Below, piece by piece: positions 1 through 5,247 of a stretch of 5,247 nucleotides of DNA; the stretch's first letter is position 1, and each line of letters starts with the position of its first letter. The notes under the pieces are model-generated. The model was not told the DNA's origin. It was given only the letters and a program-made list of their open reading frames with translations, and did no database searches. A program made the translations under genes and the position numbers. The DNA comes from Tannerellaceae bacterium (lineage in GTDB: Bacteria > Bacteroidota > Bacteroidia > Bacteroidales > Tannerellaceae): positions 1 through 5,247 of the forward strand of contig JAJBTP010000200.1 in the NCBI GenBank assembly GCA_020860805.1, written 5' to 3'.

Positions 1-308
1 CCATAATGTAATGCCTCTGCCGGCGACATTTTCACAGCTTTCCGGGAAGGAAAAGAAACTCCTAACAAAATCATTCCGGCTATTAATAAATAGGTCCCTC
101 CTATGGAGCTCAAATAACGTAAAAATGAACCCGGTAAATCTGTATTCAGAAACACATCAAACACAAAAATATTAACGGCAAAAAAGATAAAAAAACGGAA
201 CAGTTGTTAGAAGTAAGCAAAGGCCTTCCAGCGTCATAAACCGGAAAATACCGGCCTTATCAGACCCTAAAGCAATACGTAACCCTAATTCTCATTTCCG
301 ATATTGCG

Positions 309-701
309 TCAGTAACCATAAAGTTCCGATAAGTCCAAAAAAACATTTATCATCATAAATACCAGTAATATAATTGCAATACGAACCTGCCGGGTCTCAC
401 TTTGAAGCTTTTCTTCCCTGCGCGTTTCCAGCGGTGTCATTCCATGTACATACAAATTATTGACAATCAACTGCTCTGAAATATCCGCCAGAAAATCATT
501 CATCTCTTCTGCCGTCTTATATTGTCTCATCCTGACACATACTTCCGCACTGGAAGCAGTAAAGGATTTTACCCACTCAGGGAATTCCTGTTGATTCAAA
601 ATAAAGAAATAACAGGCCTCGCTTACTTCATAATCACCAGGCCGTATAGGCTCACTTACTTCATAGACATTCAAAGGAGGCCCTTCGTTCCATAATTTCA
701 C
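309..701 (-). pseudogene. Middle fragment of the broken permease (rest of periplasmic core and start of a membrane helix)
   Basis: This is a 130-codon open frame whose first possible start is GTG at 701-699, overlapping the TGA of the preceding fragment as GTGA. It continues the periplasmic core (PLNVYEVSEPIRPGDYEVSE, later TPLETRREEKLQSETRQV) and enters a membrane helix (VRIAIILLVFMMINVF). It leaves the family sequence at DLSELYGY because of a second seven-T run; one base back reads GLIGTLWLLTQYRK, the expected helix end and cytoplasmic loop. The GTG lies inside the conserved core and is not preceded by a natural domain boundary. Reinitiation by coupling is conceivable but would make a protein without its first membrane anchor. 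Confidence 0.7.
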
Positions 702-1264
702 CTGCCGCCTTTTTCCTTCCTGGCCGTGAAAAAAAGTTCTTCCATATCAGCCGAAATAATTATTTGAGTACCGGTCTGAGGTATATTTTCCGACAAAATC
801 AAATTCCCTTTTTTATCTTTTATGCGGAATACATTAAAAAATTCAGGAGAGACCCTCCTGGATTGAAAACCCTGGCCATGGGATATAGTCGTGTCTCCAT
901 CAACCGGGTATAATGATGTCCACGAATCTCCCCACGAATAGGGTGCTGAATAGTAACTTATACAAACATCTTCCACTTCCGGATTATTCCGGATACGTTG
1001 TATAAGATGCAATAGGTCTTCTCCTTCTGTGGATATTCTTTCTTCTTCCGGAACGTACGCAGAAGAATTTGGATTCAAATTAGACAAATGCAGATAATAC
1101 ACATTTTCAATATCATACCCTAAAGGAGACTGGTAGATTCTCATTTTTGTAAAAATACCATCCAGCATAATCCAAAGTACACCTGTAACAATCAGGAGTT
1201 CAGCAAAAATCCATCCGTTATTACGGCGTTGCGCCCATATTATTTTAAATATCTGTTTTATCAT
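698..1264 (-). pseudogene. N-terminal fragment of the broken permease (membrane anchor plus part of periplasmic core)
   Basis: This is a 188-codon open frame starting with ATG (MIKQIFKIIWAQRRNNGW). It has one membrane segment at about residues 18-38, followed by the start of a MacB-type periplasmic core. The text up to ISADMEELFF fits the family; the last 10 residues (TARKEKGGR and neighbours) do not, because the frame changes at the seven-T run just before. Reading one base back after that run gives HGQEGKRRQVKLW and carries straight into the next fragment. Alone it would be a one-span membrane protein without the FtsX domain, so it is unlikely to act as a permease. Confidence 0.75.
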
Positions 1265-1274
1265 GGTTACTTTT

Positions 1275-2528
1275 TTATTCGTTTTCTTTTAATGCATCTA
1301 TAATTGGCTGACGGGATATTTTATAAGCAGGTAAAAAAGCTGTCAATACATTTAACAGCAAAATAAATACCAGTATAAGAATAAACAGAGAGGGTTGAAA
1401 TAACATTTCAACATTCAGGTCCGGATCATCTGAAAGTAAAAAACTCTTACTCCATCCTAACAAGAGAAACGATAAAATAAGCCCAATAGCTCCACCAATA
1501 CAGGTAGTTAATAAATTTTCTGTCAGAATTTGCCACATAAGCACCTGTATAGTTGCACCAAACGACTTACGTAACCCAACTTCACTTCTACGCTGCTGCA
1601 CAAACGCCTGATTAATACCTGTCAGGTTTAAAGCCGGAAGAATTAATAAAAATAGAAGCAATGCACCTATACGGATAAACGCATCTTTAACCTCTACTTT
1701 ACGAAAAGAACTGGACCCAATCGCTATATCCAAACGGTCAAGTGGTTCATGATCATACTGAAGCCTGAACTCTGTTTTAGATTCATTATAGCGATTGGTT
1801 TGAAGATTGATTTCATCTTTAATAGCTCTGAAATCTTTTTTATCTTTTGCCAGAATAGCTGTTACCAAATTCCCCGTTATACCTTCCGAGTAGCGTAAGC
1901 TCATAATATCTGCCTTAACGGTATAAGGTACAAACACCTCACCATATGCAGTACTTGCAGCTTTACTTACTTCCCTGACAATACCACAGATTGTAAAGGG
2001 GTCCTGATCCAATAAGATTGTTTGCCCTATTACATCTTCGGTGCCAAATAATTCTCTGGCAAGCTTATCTGAAACAACAGCTTTAGGAATAGCAGAAAGG
2101 AAATCAGCTTCAGAAAAAGGCTGTCCTTTTAGAAAATGAAAATTAAAAACCTTCCAGAAGCCCACATCTGCAAACTTGATATGACAACTTTTATAAAGAC
2201 GTTTAGAGGGTAAAGATACTGGTCTTTTATCATCTTTATAAGCAGTTACAGCCTCTGGAATTTGTAAAGAATAAATAACTTCCTTAATTGCTTCAGACGA
2301 AAAATTAGAACCATTTCTCTGATTTTCTGATACGGCACGCACCCCATTTATATATAAAGTACGTGCCCTATAATCTTCCGGAGCATATCCGGCTAGCTGA
2401 ATCTGAAAAATCAATACAACGACCATAATCATAGCAATGGATAAAGCAGTACCAGTAATAGATATAATACTGACCAGCGGATTCGCTTGAATAATAAACC
2501 ATGCCTGTTTAAAATATTGTTTTAACAT
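1275..2528 (-). CDS. ABC transporter permease, FtsX/MacB type (no ATPase domain)
   Basis: This 417-residue inner-membrane protein has the standard four-helix layout of the MacB/FtsX superfamily. A first membrane segment (about 17-43) is followed by a large periplasmic MacB-like core (about 44-280), with the usual VVSDKLARELFGTEDVIGQT stretch near 151-170 followed by a beta-rich part (DPFTICGIVREV). The FtsX domain follows: helices at about 285-306, 334-358 and 378-401, with the cytoplasmic signature QQRRSEVGLRKSFGA at 311-325 between the first two, and the end PAYKISRQPIIDALKENE. Members of this type work as mechanotransmitters rather than moving substrate through the membrane themselves; ATP hydrolysis by a separate MacB-like ATPase drives the periplasmic domain. 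It starts 16 nt after the adaptor stop and ends 10 nt before the next permease, so co-transcription and coupled translation are likely. The substrate cannot be told. The gene is intact with no internal lesion. Confidence 0.93.
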   Translation of the reverse strand: MLKQYFKQAWFIIQANPLVSIISITGTALSIAMIMVVVLIFQIQLAGYAPEDYRARTLYINGVRAVSENQRNGSNFSSEAIKEVIYSLQIPEAVTAYKDDKRPVSLPSKRLYKSCHIKFADVGFWKVFNFHFLKGQPFSEADFLSAIPKAVVSDKLARELFGTEDVIGQTILLDQDPFTICGIVREVSKAASTAYGEVFVPYTVKADIMSLRYSEGITGNLVTAILAKDKKDFRAIKDEINLQTNRYNESKTEFRLQYDHEPLDRLDIAIGSSSFRKVEVKDAFIRIGALLLFLLILPALNLTGINQAFVQQRRSEVGLRKSFGATIQVLMWQILTENLLTTCIGGAIGLILSFLLLGWSKSFLLSDDPDLNVEMLFQPSLFILILVFILLLNVLTAFLPAYKISRQPIIDALKENE

Positions 2529-2544
2529 ACTAATAAGATTTTAC

Positions 2545-3792
2545 TTATGATTTGAGTTTAAGTTTGGTTTTTCCCCGGTAATTACTCATATCGGAAACGA
2601 CCACCTGATCTCCTTCCTGCAACCCACTGATTACTTCCACATATTCAAAATTACTGTCACCTAAAAGTACTTTCCGTTTTATTAATTGATCTCCATTTAC
2701 AACAAAAAGTTCATATTCTCCTTTTCCCATATAGTAAGTCGAATTTGCAATCCGTATCACATCTTCTTTGATTGCATTCATCACGTATACATCAGTTTTT
2801 AAACCGGAGCGTAACCGGCGATGATTGTTCTCATGAAGTTGTACGGTAAAGGAAATCACGCCGTTGCGTGACAAAGGAGTTACTTCACTAACCACGCCTT
2901 CCAGTTTATCATTGCCTATTTTAACAATTGCTTTACTTCCGGCTGAAATCCGGTCTCCATACGTATCCGCAATTTCACCTTCTATCTTGAAATGGGTTAA
3001 ATCCGATACGACTGCCACCCGGCTTCCCTCCGGAATCTGTGCTCCTATTTCATTGTTTACATAGGTCAGGATAGCCTTCCGGGGAGAACATATCTGAGCA
3101 TCATCCAGTGTACGCTTCACTTCTGCCAGACTTTTTCTGAAAATATTTAACTCCAGTTCTTTTATTTTTAACTCAGCCTCTGCAAGTGCCTTCTCATTGA
3201 TATACTTTTGTTCATCCTCTTTTAATCTTAACTGGCTCACATTATAACTGAGTTCTACCTGGCGGACTTTATCTGTCGTGCCTGCTCCCAGACTATCCAG
3301 GTAGCGTTCATTGGTAAGTTCCACTGCTGTACGGTCCAGCTCCATCCGGGAAACCTTTAGTTTCATTTCCATTTCCGACAGCTTACTTTGATTGGTTACT
3401 TTGAGTTGTTCCAGCTGTAACTGCTTCATCTGTTCCTCATCCAATAACTTTTTATAATCTGTCTCTGCACTTTGTAAATCCAGTTTCAGTATAGGTGTAC
3501 CTATATCCACAGAATCCCCACCCTTTTTATAAATTTCCACAATGCGGGAATTAATCGGAGAGTTAATAATTTCTTCAAAAGCCGGAATAATTTTACCGGA
3601 TGCATTCACGGAAACCTCGATTAACCCTTTATCTATAAGAGAAAGATTCAGGTCTTTCTTATTGAGATTGGTTTGAAGGGAAGAGGTTATCCAGGTAAAT
3701 AATCCGGCAACGAGCACTACTCCTCCGGCAATTTTCAAAATCTGTTTCCGTAGTTCCTTCTTTTTAAATTCTTTTGAAATCTCCCGGTCCAT
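2545..3792 (-). CDS. Periplasmic adaptor (membrane-fusion protein), HlyD/MacA-like, of an ABC export system
   Basis: This 415-residue adaptor links an inner-membrane exporter to a TolC-type outer-membrane channel. A basic, charged N-terminus leads into one membrane anchor (about 19-37). The first half of a biotinyl-lipoyl domain (about 57-108, with KKGGDSVDIGTPILKLD) is followed by a long alpha-helical coiled-coil hairpin (about 109-227, rich in L, E and K), then the second lipoyl half (about 231-262, ending EGSRVAVVSDL). Next come a beta-barrel (about 265-336) and a membrane-proximal domain (about 340-415, with ISGLQEGDQVVVSD). This order and length are typical of MacA-like proteins that accompany FtsX-type permeases. 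It is the first gene of the operon, directly behind a sigma-54 promoter, and the permease follows 16 nt after its stop. ATG at 3792 is chosen because it gives the complete basic N-terminus and lies about 22 nt past the predicted transcription start. Substrate unknown. Confidence 0.93.
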   Translation of the reverse strand: MDREISKEFKKKELRKQILKIAGGVVLVAGLFTWITSSLQTNLNKKDLNLSLIDKGLIEVSVNASGKIIPAFEEIINSPINSRIVEIYKKGGDSVDIGTPILKLDLQSAETDYKKLLDEEQMKQLQLEQLKVTNQSKLSEMEMKLKVSRMELDRTAVELTNERYLDSLGAGTTDKVRQVELSYNVSQLRLKEDEQKYINEKALAEAELKIKELELNIFRKSLAEVKRTLDDAQICSPRKAILTYVNNEIGAQIPEGSRVAVVSDLTHFKIEGEIADTYGDRISAGSKAIVKIGNDKLEGVVSEVTPLSRNGVISFTVQLHENNHRRLRSGLKTDVYVMNAIKEDVIRIANSTYYMGKGEYELFVVNGDQLIKRKVLLGDSNFEYVEVISGLQEGDQVVVSDMSNYRGKTKLKLKS

Positions 3793-3824
3793 ATCTGTTT
3801 ATTTATTATTTTCCGGATAAAAAA

Positions 3825-3840
3825 GGCAAACCATATGCCA
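3825..3840 (-). promoter_or_regulatory. Sigma-54 (RpoN) -24/-12 promoter of the export operon
   Basis: On the minus strand the sequence TGGCATATGGTTTGCC matches the sigma-54 consensus TGGCAY-N5-TTGC. GG (3839-3838) and GC (3827-3826) are separated by exactly 10 nt, the required spacing. The predicted transcription start is near 3814, giving a 5' leader of about 22 nt before the adaptor ATG at 3792. Sigma-54 promoters need an ATP-driven NtrC-type activator, and candidate binding sites lie upstream at 3885-3910. No good TAnnTTTG housekeeping -7 box was seen; the nearest is ATGGTTTG inside this same site, which lacks the initial TA. Confidence 0.8.
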
Positions 3841-3884
3841 AAAACACAAAAACCGAATAATCAATACATTAGCATAAACCCATA

Positions 3885-3910
3885 CTGTTCATTAACGAAC
3901 ACTCTGTTCA
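3885..3910 (-). promoter_or_regulatory. Candidate upstream activator sites: repeated and palindromic TGAACAG elements
   Basis: The heptamer TGAACAG (minus strand) occurs twice, 19 bp start to start, at 3885-3891 and 3904-3910. Between and across the copies are two overlapping dyads: GAACA-GAG-TGTTC (3897-3909, perfect 5-bp arms) and GTTC-GTTAAT-GAAC (3887-3900). The block lies about 70-95 bp upstream of the predicted start, the usual range for NtrC-type activator binding. That a cognate activator binds here is inference; the activator gene is not in the window. Confidence 0.5.
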
Positions 3911-3938
3911 TTTTTAATACGTCCTGCCTTTTATCTTA

Positions 3939-3953
3939 TTGACAAATCGTCAA
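3939..3953. repeat. Short perfect inverted repeat TTGAC-N5-GTCAA upstream of the sigma-54 promoter
   Basis: The plus strand reads TTGACAAATCGTCAA, with 5-bp arms that are exact complements and a 5-nt centre. It lies about 125-140 bp upstream of the predicted start of the export operon, so it could be a further activator or other regulator site. Arms this short can arise by chance. Confidence 0.3.
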
Positions 3954-4003
3954 ATAAAGTAAGGCGAGAATCGTTTTTTACGGTAAATGGTACAGCTGCT
4001 GAA

Positions 4004-4171
4004 ATGGAAGCGATTCTCCGGGAGTTAAGCTTTAACAGATTGTCTGTACTTAGAAGTAAAATCTATCTGAATGAAAGAATTTTTCGAAGTTATCACTATC
4101 TTTTTCCTGACTTGTCAGAAAACTGGCTTTTTATCCTTCTTTTTGTTTATTTAATCCGGTTCAACTTATAG
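4004..4171 (+). CDS. Doubtful 55-residue small ORF
   Basis: A plus-strand frame from ATG 4004 to TAG 4171 encodes a basic N-terminal half (MEAILRELSFNRLSVLRSK) and a hydrophobic end (NWLFILLFVYLIRF) that could span a membrane. The frame stays open upstream to about 3897, about 91 codons in all, but has no other ATG there. No family is recognised. No TAnnTTTG promoter was seen ahead of it, and its upstream part overlaps the operon control region. It may be chance, a small membrane protein, or the remnant of a lost gene. Confidence 0.15.
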   Translation: MEAILRELSFNRLSVLRSKIYLNERIFRSYHYLFPDLSENWLFILLFVYLIRFNL

Positions 4172-4249
4172 GAACAACCAGCTCATTTTACGAAGGTTTA
4201 CGGAAGAATCCGGAGGCTTTTTGCAGGTAAAATGGAAGTCTCTATCAAC

Positions 4250-4329
4250 TTCATAAGCATAAGACGGGGAAAGAGTACTGCATCAAAGCCCTTTTTATAT
4301 GCATCTTTTTCCTATCTCATGCTTATGAA
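4250..4329. repeat. Long imperfect stem-loop with 11-bp perfect outer arms
   Basis: TTCATAAGCAT (4250-4260) is exactly complementary to ATGCTTATGAA (4319-4329). Inside, GGGGAAAGAG can pair partly with CTTTTTCC, and TGCAT (4279-4283) pairs with ATGCA (4299-4303), so the whole 80-bp block can fold as one interrupted hairpin. It lies in the gap about 150 bp beyond the lipoprotein stop. It could be a structured RNA element, a 3' end or processing hairpin for the lipoprotein transcript, or a small inverted-repeat mobile remnant. No flanking target duplication was seen. Confidence 0.4.
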
Positions 4330-4477
4330 TCAGGTGCATTAGGAAGTATTTTTCTGTTATTTCCATACAAATAAGGTAATATTGACCACTGGAAGGCACA
4401 AAGGACGTCTTATAAGGGTTAGCCCGGAATCCATTTTTACCGTTTTTTGTAAGCAATTTCCTGCTTTTCCTGTCTAA

Positions 4478-5131
4478 TTATTTCCGTACGGTAATATGAA
4501 AACATCCCTGTTTACGCTCGTGCTTAATGTAGTAACGGTTCTCTTTCTGCAGGTCACGCAGCACCATAGCAAGCACCATCTTAAGCCGGTCACTATCAAT
4601 ATCCAACGTATCCTTTACATCTATTTTTGTATAACGTACCCAGGATATGTCGAAAGTGGTACCATACAAATGAGCTGAATTATCTGTAGAATTTATGTTC
4701 CCTTTTTGCAGACTTTTAATATCACTGGCTGTACGGGTTACACTGGTTACTTTTATTTTATACAAAGGAGCATTCAGGTTTTGTAAAGTATCCTGAAAGT
4801 TTTTACCAATATCTCTCAGAAGTATTTCAGCCTCAGGTACCAGAAAAGGGAGTGAATGCGTCAGAGGTTCTACCTCATAGTATTTGTTTGTCTTAATTTC
4901 CTTCATTTTGCGCGTGGCATGCTCTGCTTCCTCCCGGTTGGCAACCGGACTAATCCCTAATTCAATAGCCGAGGCAATATGAAGATTATTCAAATCATTA
5001 AAATCACGGTTATAACTACCATTGTACCAGATACGTTTTAGTTCGCCTCTTTTTTGTCTACAGGACATTCCCACAGACATAAATACACAAACAATAGTCA
5101 GGAAAAGAGTCGTTTTACAAATCAAATTCAT
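4478..5131 (-). CDS. DUF5715-like lipoprotein with M15-type (D-Ala-D-Ala peptidase-like) C-terminal domain
   Basis: The protein has 217 residues from ATG 5131. The N-terminus is a lipoprotein signal (MNLICKTTLFLTIVCVF, then SVGMSC) with the lipidated cysteine at residue 24, so it should be membrane-anchored outside the cytoplasm. A middle part (about 25-120) has no motif I recognise. The C-terminal half resembles peptidoglycan peptidases of the M15 type: TSVTRT near 129-134, then SAHLYGTTFDISW with H154 and D161 in H-x6-D spacing, and KQGCFHITVR with H212 near the end. Those three residues would bind zinc. The family assignment is from memory of DUF5715 sequences; enzymatic activity and substrate are inference. 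An ATG at 5176 would add 15 residues, but it lies upstream of the -7 box at 5151-5158 and puts extra polar residues before the signal, so 5131 is preferred. It is a single-gene unit with its own promoter. Confidence 0.8.
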   Translation of the reverse strand: MNLICKTTLFLTIVCVFMSVGMSCRQKRGELKRIWYNGSYNRDFNDLNNLHIASAIELGISPVANREEAEHATRKMKEIKTNKYYEVEPLTHSLPFLVPEAEILLRDIGKNFQDTLQNLNAPLYKIKVTSVTRTASDIKSLQKGNINSTDNSAHLYGTTFDISWVRYTKIDVKDTLDIDSDRLKMVLAMVLRDLQKENRYYIKHERKQGCFHITVRK

Positions 5132-5150
5132 AGGTTTCGTTGTTTTGTCA

Positions 5151-5158
5151 CAAAAGTA
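5151..5158 (-). promoter_or_regulatory. Bacteroidales-type -7 box for the lipoprotein gene
   Basis: The minus strand reads TACTTTTG, an exact TAnnTTTG. The expected transcription start is near 5144, leaving a short leader of about 12 nt before ATG 5131. A TTG about 15 nt upstream is a weak and rather close -33 element. Confidence 0.6.
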
Positions 5159-5193
5159 TGTATAATTCTTTTTCAATGGATTAAGAATATTAA

Positions 5194-5201
5194 TACTTTT
5201 G
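5194..5201 (+). promoter_or_regulatory. Bacteroidales-type -7 box pointing rightward to a gene beyond the window
   Basis: The plus strand also reads TACTTTTG, an exact TAnnTTTG, with an expected start near 5209. No clear TTTG -33 element is visible. No start codon followed by a convincing frame occurs before the right edge, so the target gene is unseen. Confidence 0.45.
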
Positions 5202-5247
5202 TGAGTCTAAAAAATAAGTCAAATAAAAAGTCAAAGAATTAATTTAT

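Larger units (their letters stand above)
1..1264 (-). pseudogene. Broken FtsX/MacB-type ABC transporter permease (second permease of operon), C-terminus runs off the window
   Basis: This reads as one permease of about 420 residues once its frame is repaired. In order it has an N-terminal membrane segment, a periplasmic core, a membrane segment around 330-390, a motif like QYRK-ELGLRIALGSDKAG (about 255-306) that matches the cytoplasmic FtsX signature, a third hydrophobic stretch, and a C-terminal end SRKAVKMSPAEALHYG at 1-48. Four lesions interrupt it: a frame change at the T7 run 729-735, another at T7 337-343, an in-frame TGA at 292-294, and a third frame change near T7 189-195. The first two need one extra T; the third needs one fewer. 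The start is 10 nt beyond the stop of the upstream permease, so it belongs to the same operon. The true stop probably lies a few codons past the left edge. A sequencing artefact at homopolymers is possible for the shifts but does not explain the TGA. Confidence 0.82.
3793..4477. other. 685-bp intergenic region without a convincing gene
   Basis: This region separates the lipoprotein gene from the export operon. From the operon side it holds the leader, sigma-54 promoter, activator-type repeats and a small dyad (3793-3953). It then holds a doubtful plus-strand frame (4004-4171) and a long stem-loop (4250-4329), with about 150 bp of unassigned sequence next to the lipoprotein stop. No tRNA, rRNA, transposase remnant or strong intrinsic terminator was seen. 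A minus-strand stem of AAGCA-GGAAAT-TGCTT (4451-4466) lies just past the lipoprotein stop, but no U-run follows it, so it is not called a terminator. Confidence 0.7.
5148..5204. repeat. Perfect 12-bp inverted repeat holding two divergent -7 boxes
   Basis: TCACAAAAGTAT (5148-5159) and ATACTTTTGTGA (5193-5204) are exact complements separated by 33 nt. Each arm contains a TAnnTTTG box pointing outward plus the same TGTGA tail downstream of it. The match is longer than the -7 consensus needs, so the arms may also be paired binding sites of a shared regulator. Confidence 0.55.

Noticed and set aside
2864..3064. Plus-strand open frame of 66 codons inside the adaptor gene
   Set aside because: It is antisense to the conserved lipoyl and beta-barrel region of the adaptor, resembles no family and has no promoter.
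4201..4212. CGGA-AGAA-TCCG mini-hairpin near a T-run
   Set aside because: A four-bp stem is within chance expectation in this region.
4231..4341. Plus-strand 36-codon frame starting MEVSINFISIRRGKS
   Set aside because: It briefly recalled an integrase N-terminus, but no arm-binding motif can be supported and it spans the stem-loop.
4451..4466. AAGCA-N6-TGCTT hairpin as terminator of the lipoprotein gene
   Set aside because: The stem is only 5 bp and no U-run follows on the minus strand.
4496..4678. Plus-strand open frame of 60 codons antisense to the lipoprotein C-terminus
   Set aside because: It overlaps the conserved H-x6-D and FHITV coding region on the other strand and looks like a shadow of it.
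5132..5176. Upstream ATG at 5176 as the start of the lipoprotein gene
   Set aside because: It lies ahead of the -7 box, so its codons would not be on the transcript, and it spoils a normal short lipoprotein signal.
5054..5242. Plus-strand open frame of 62 codons across the divergent promoter
   Set aside because: It begins inside the lipoprotein signal-peptide region and runs through both -7 boxes; its composition is low-complexity and rich in K, N and S.

Overview
The window looks like chromosomal DNA from the phylum Bacteroidota, most likely order Bacteroidales. Three things suggest this: an AT-rich composition, gene starts without Shine-Dalgarno sequences, and TAnnTTTG-type -7 promoter elements. 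The protein families also fit: a DUF5715-like lipoprotein, and a MacA-like adaptor followed by FtsX/MacB-type permeases without a fused ATPase. The genus cannot be told from this sequence. All recognisable genes are on the minus strand and are transcribed from high to low coordinates.

Layout in transcription order. At 5148-5204 two -7 boxes face away from each other inside a perfect 12-bp inverted repeat. One drives a short gene for a probable periplasmic lipoprotein of the DUF5715/M15-like peptidase type (4478-5131); the other points out of the window to an unseen rightward gene. A 685-bp stretch with no convincing gene follows (3793-4477). It holds a long imperfect stem-loop, a doubtful 55-codon plus-strand frame and, next to the following gene, a sigma-54 (-24/-12) promoter with repeated and palindromic candidate activator sites upstream. 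That promoter sits about 22 nt ahead of a tightly spaced export operon: a membrane-fusion (HlyD/MacA-like) adaptor (2545-3792), an intact MacB/FtsX-type ABC permease (1275-2528), and a second FtsX-type permease from 1264 to past the left edge that is broken by three frame changes and one in-frame TGA.

How it works together (inference from families): the adaptor would span the periplasm between inner-membrane permeases and a TolC-like outer-membrane channel, powered by a separate ATPase. Neither ATPase nor TolC is in the window, so they must lie beyond it or elsewhere. The sigma-54 promoter implies control by an NtrC-type activator, so the exporter is probably induced by a signal. The second permease appears to be decaying, so the transporter either works with the remaining permease(s) or is being lost.

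The most notable points are the sigma-54 promoter with its ordered upstream sites, the multiply broken permease whose frame changes all map to runs of seven T, and the everted divergent promoter. No phage, insertion sequence, CRISPR array, tRNA or rRNA was seen.
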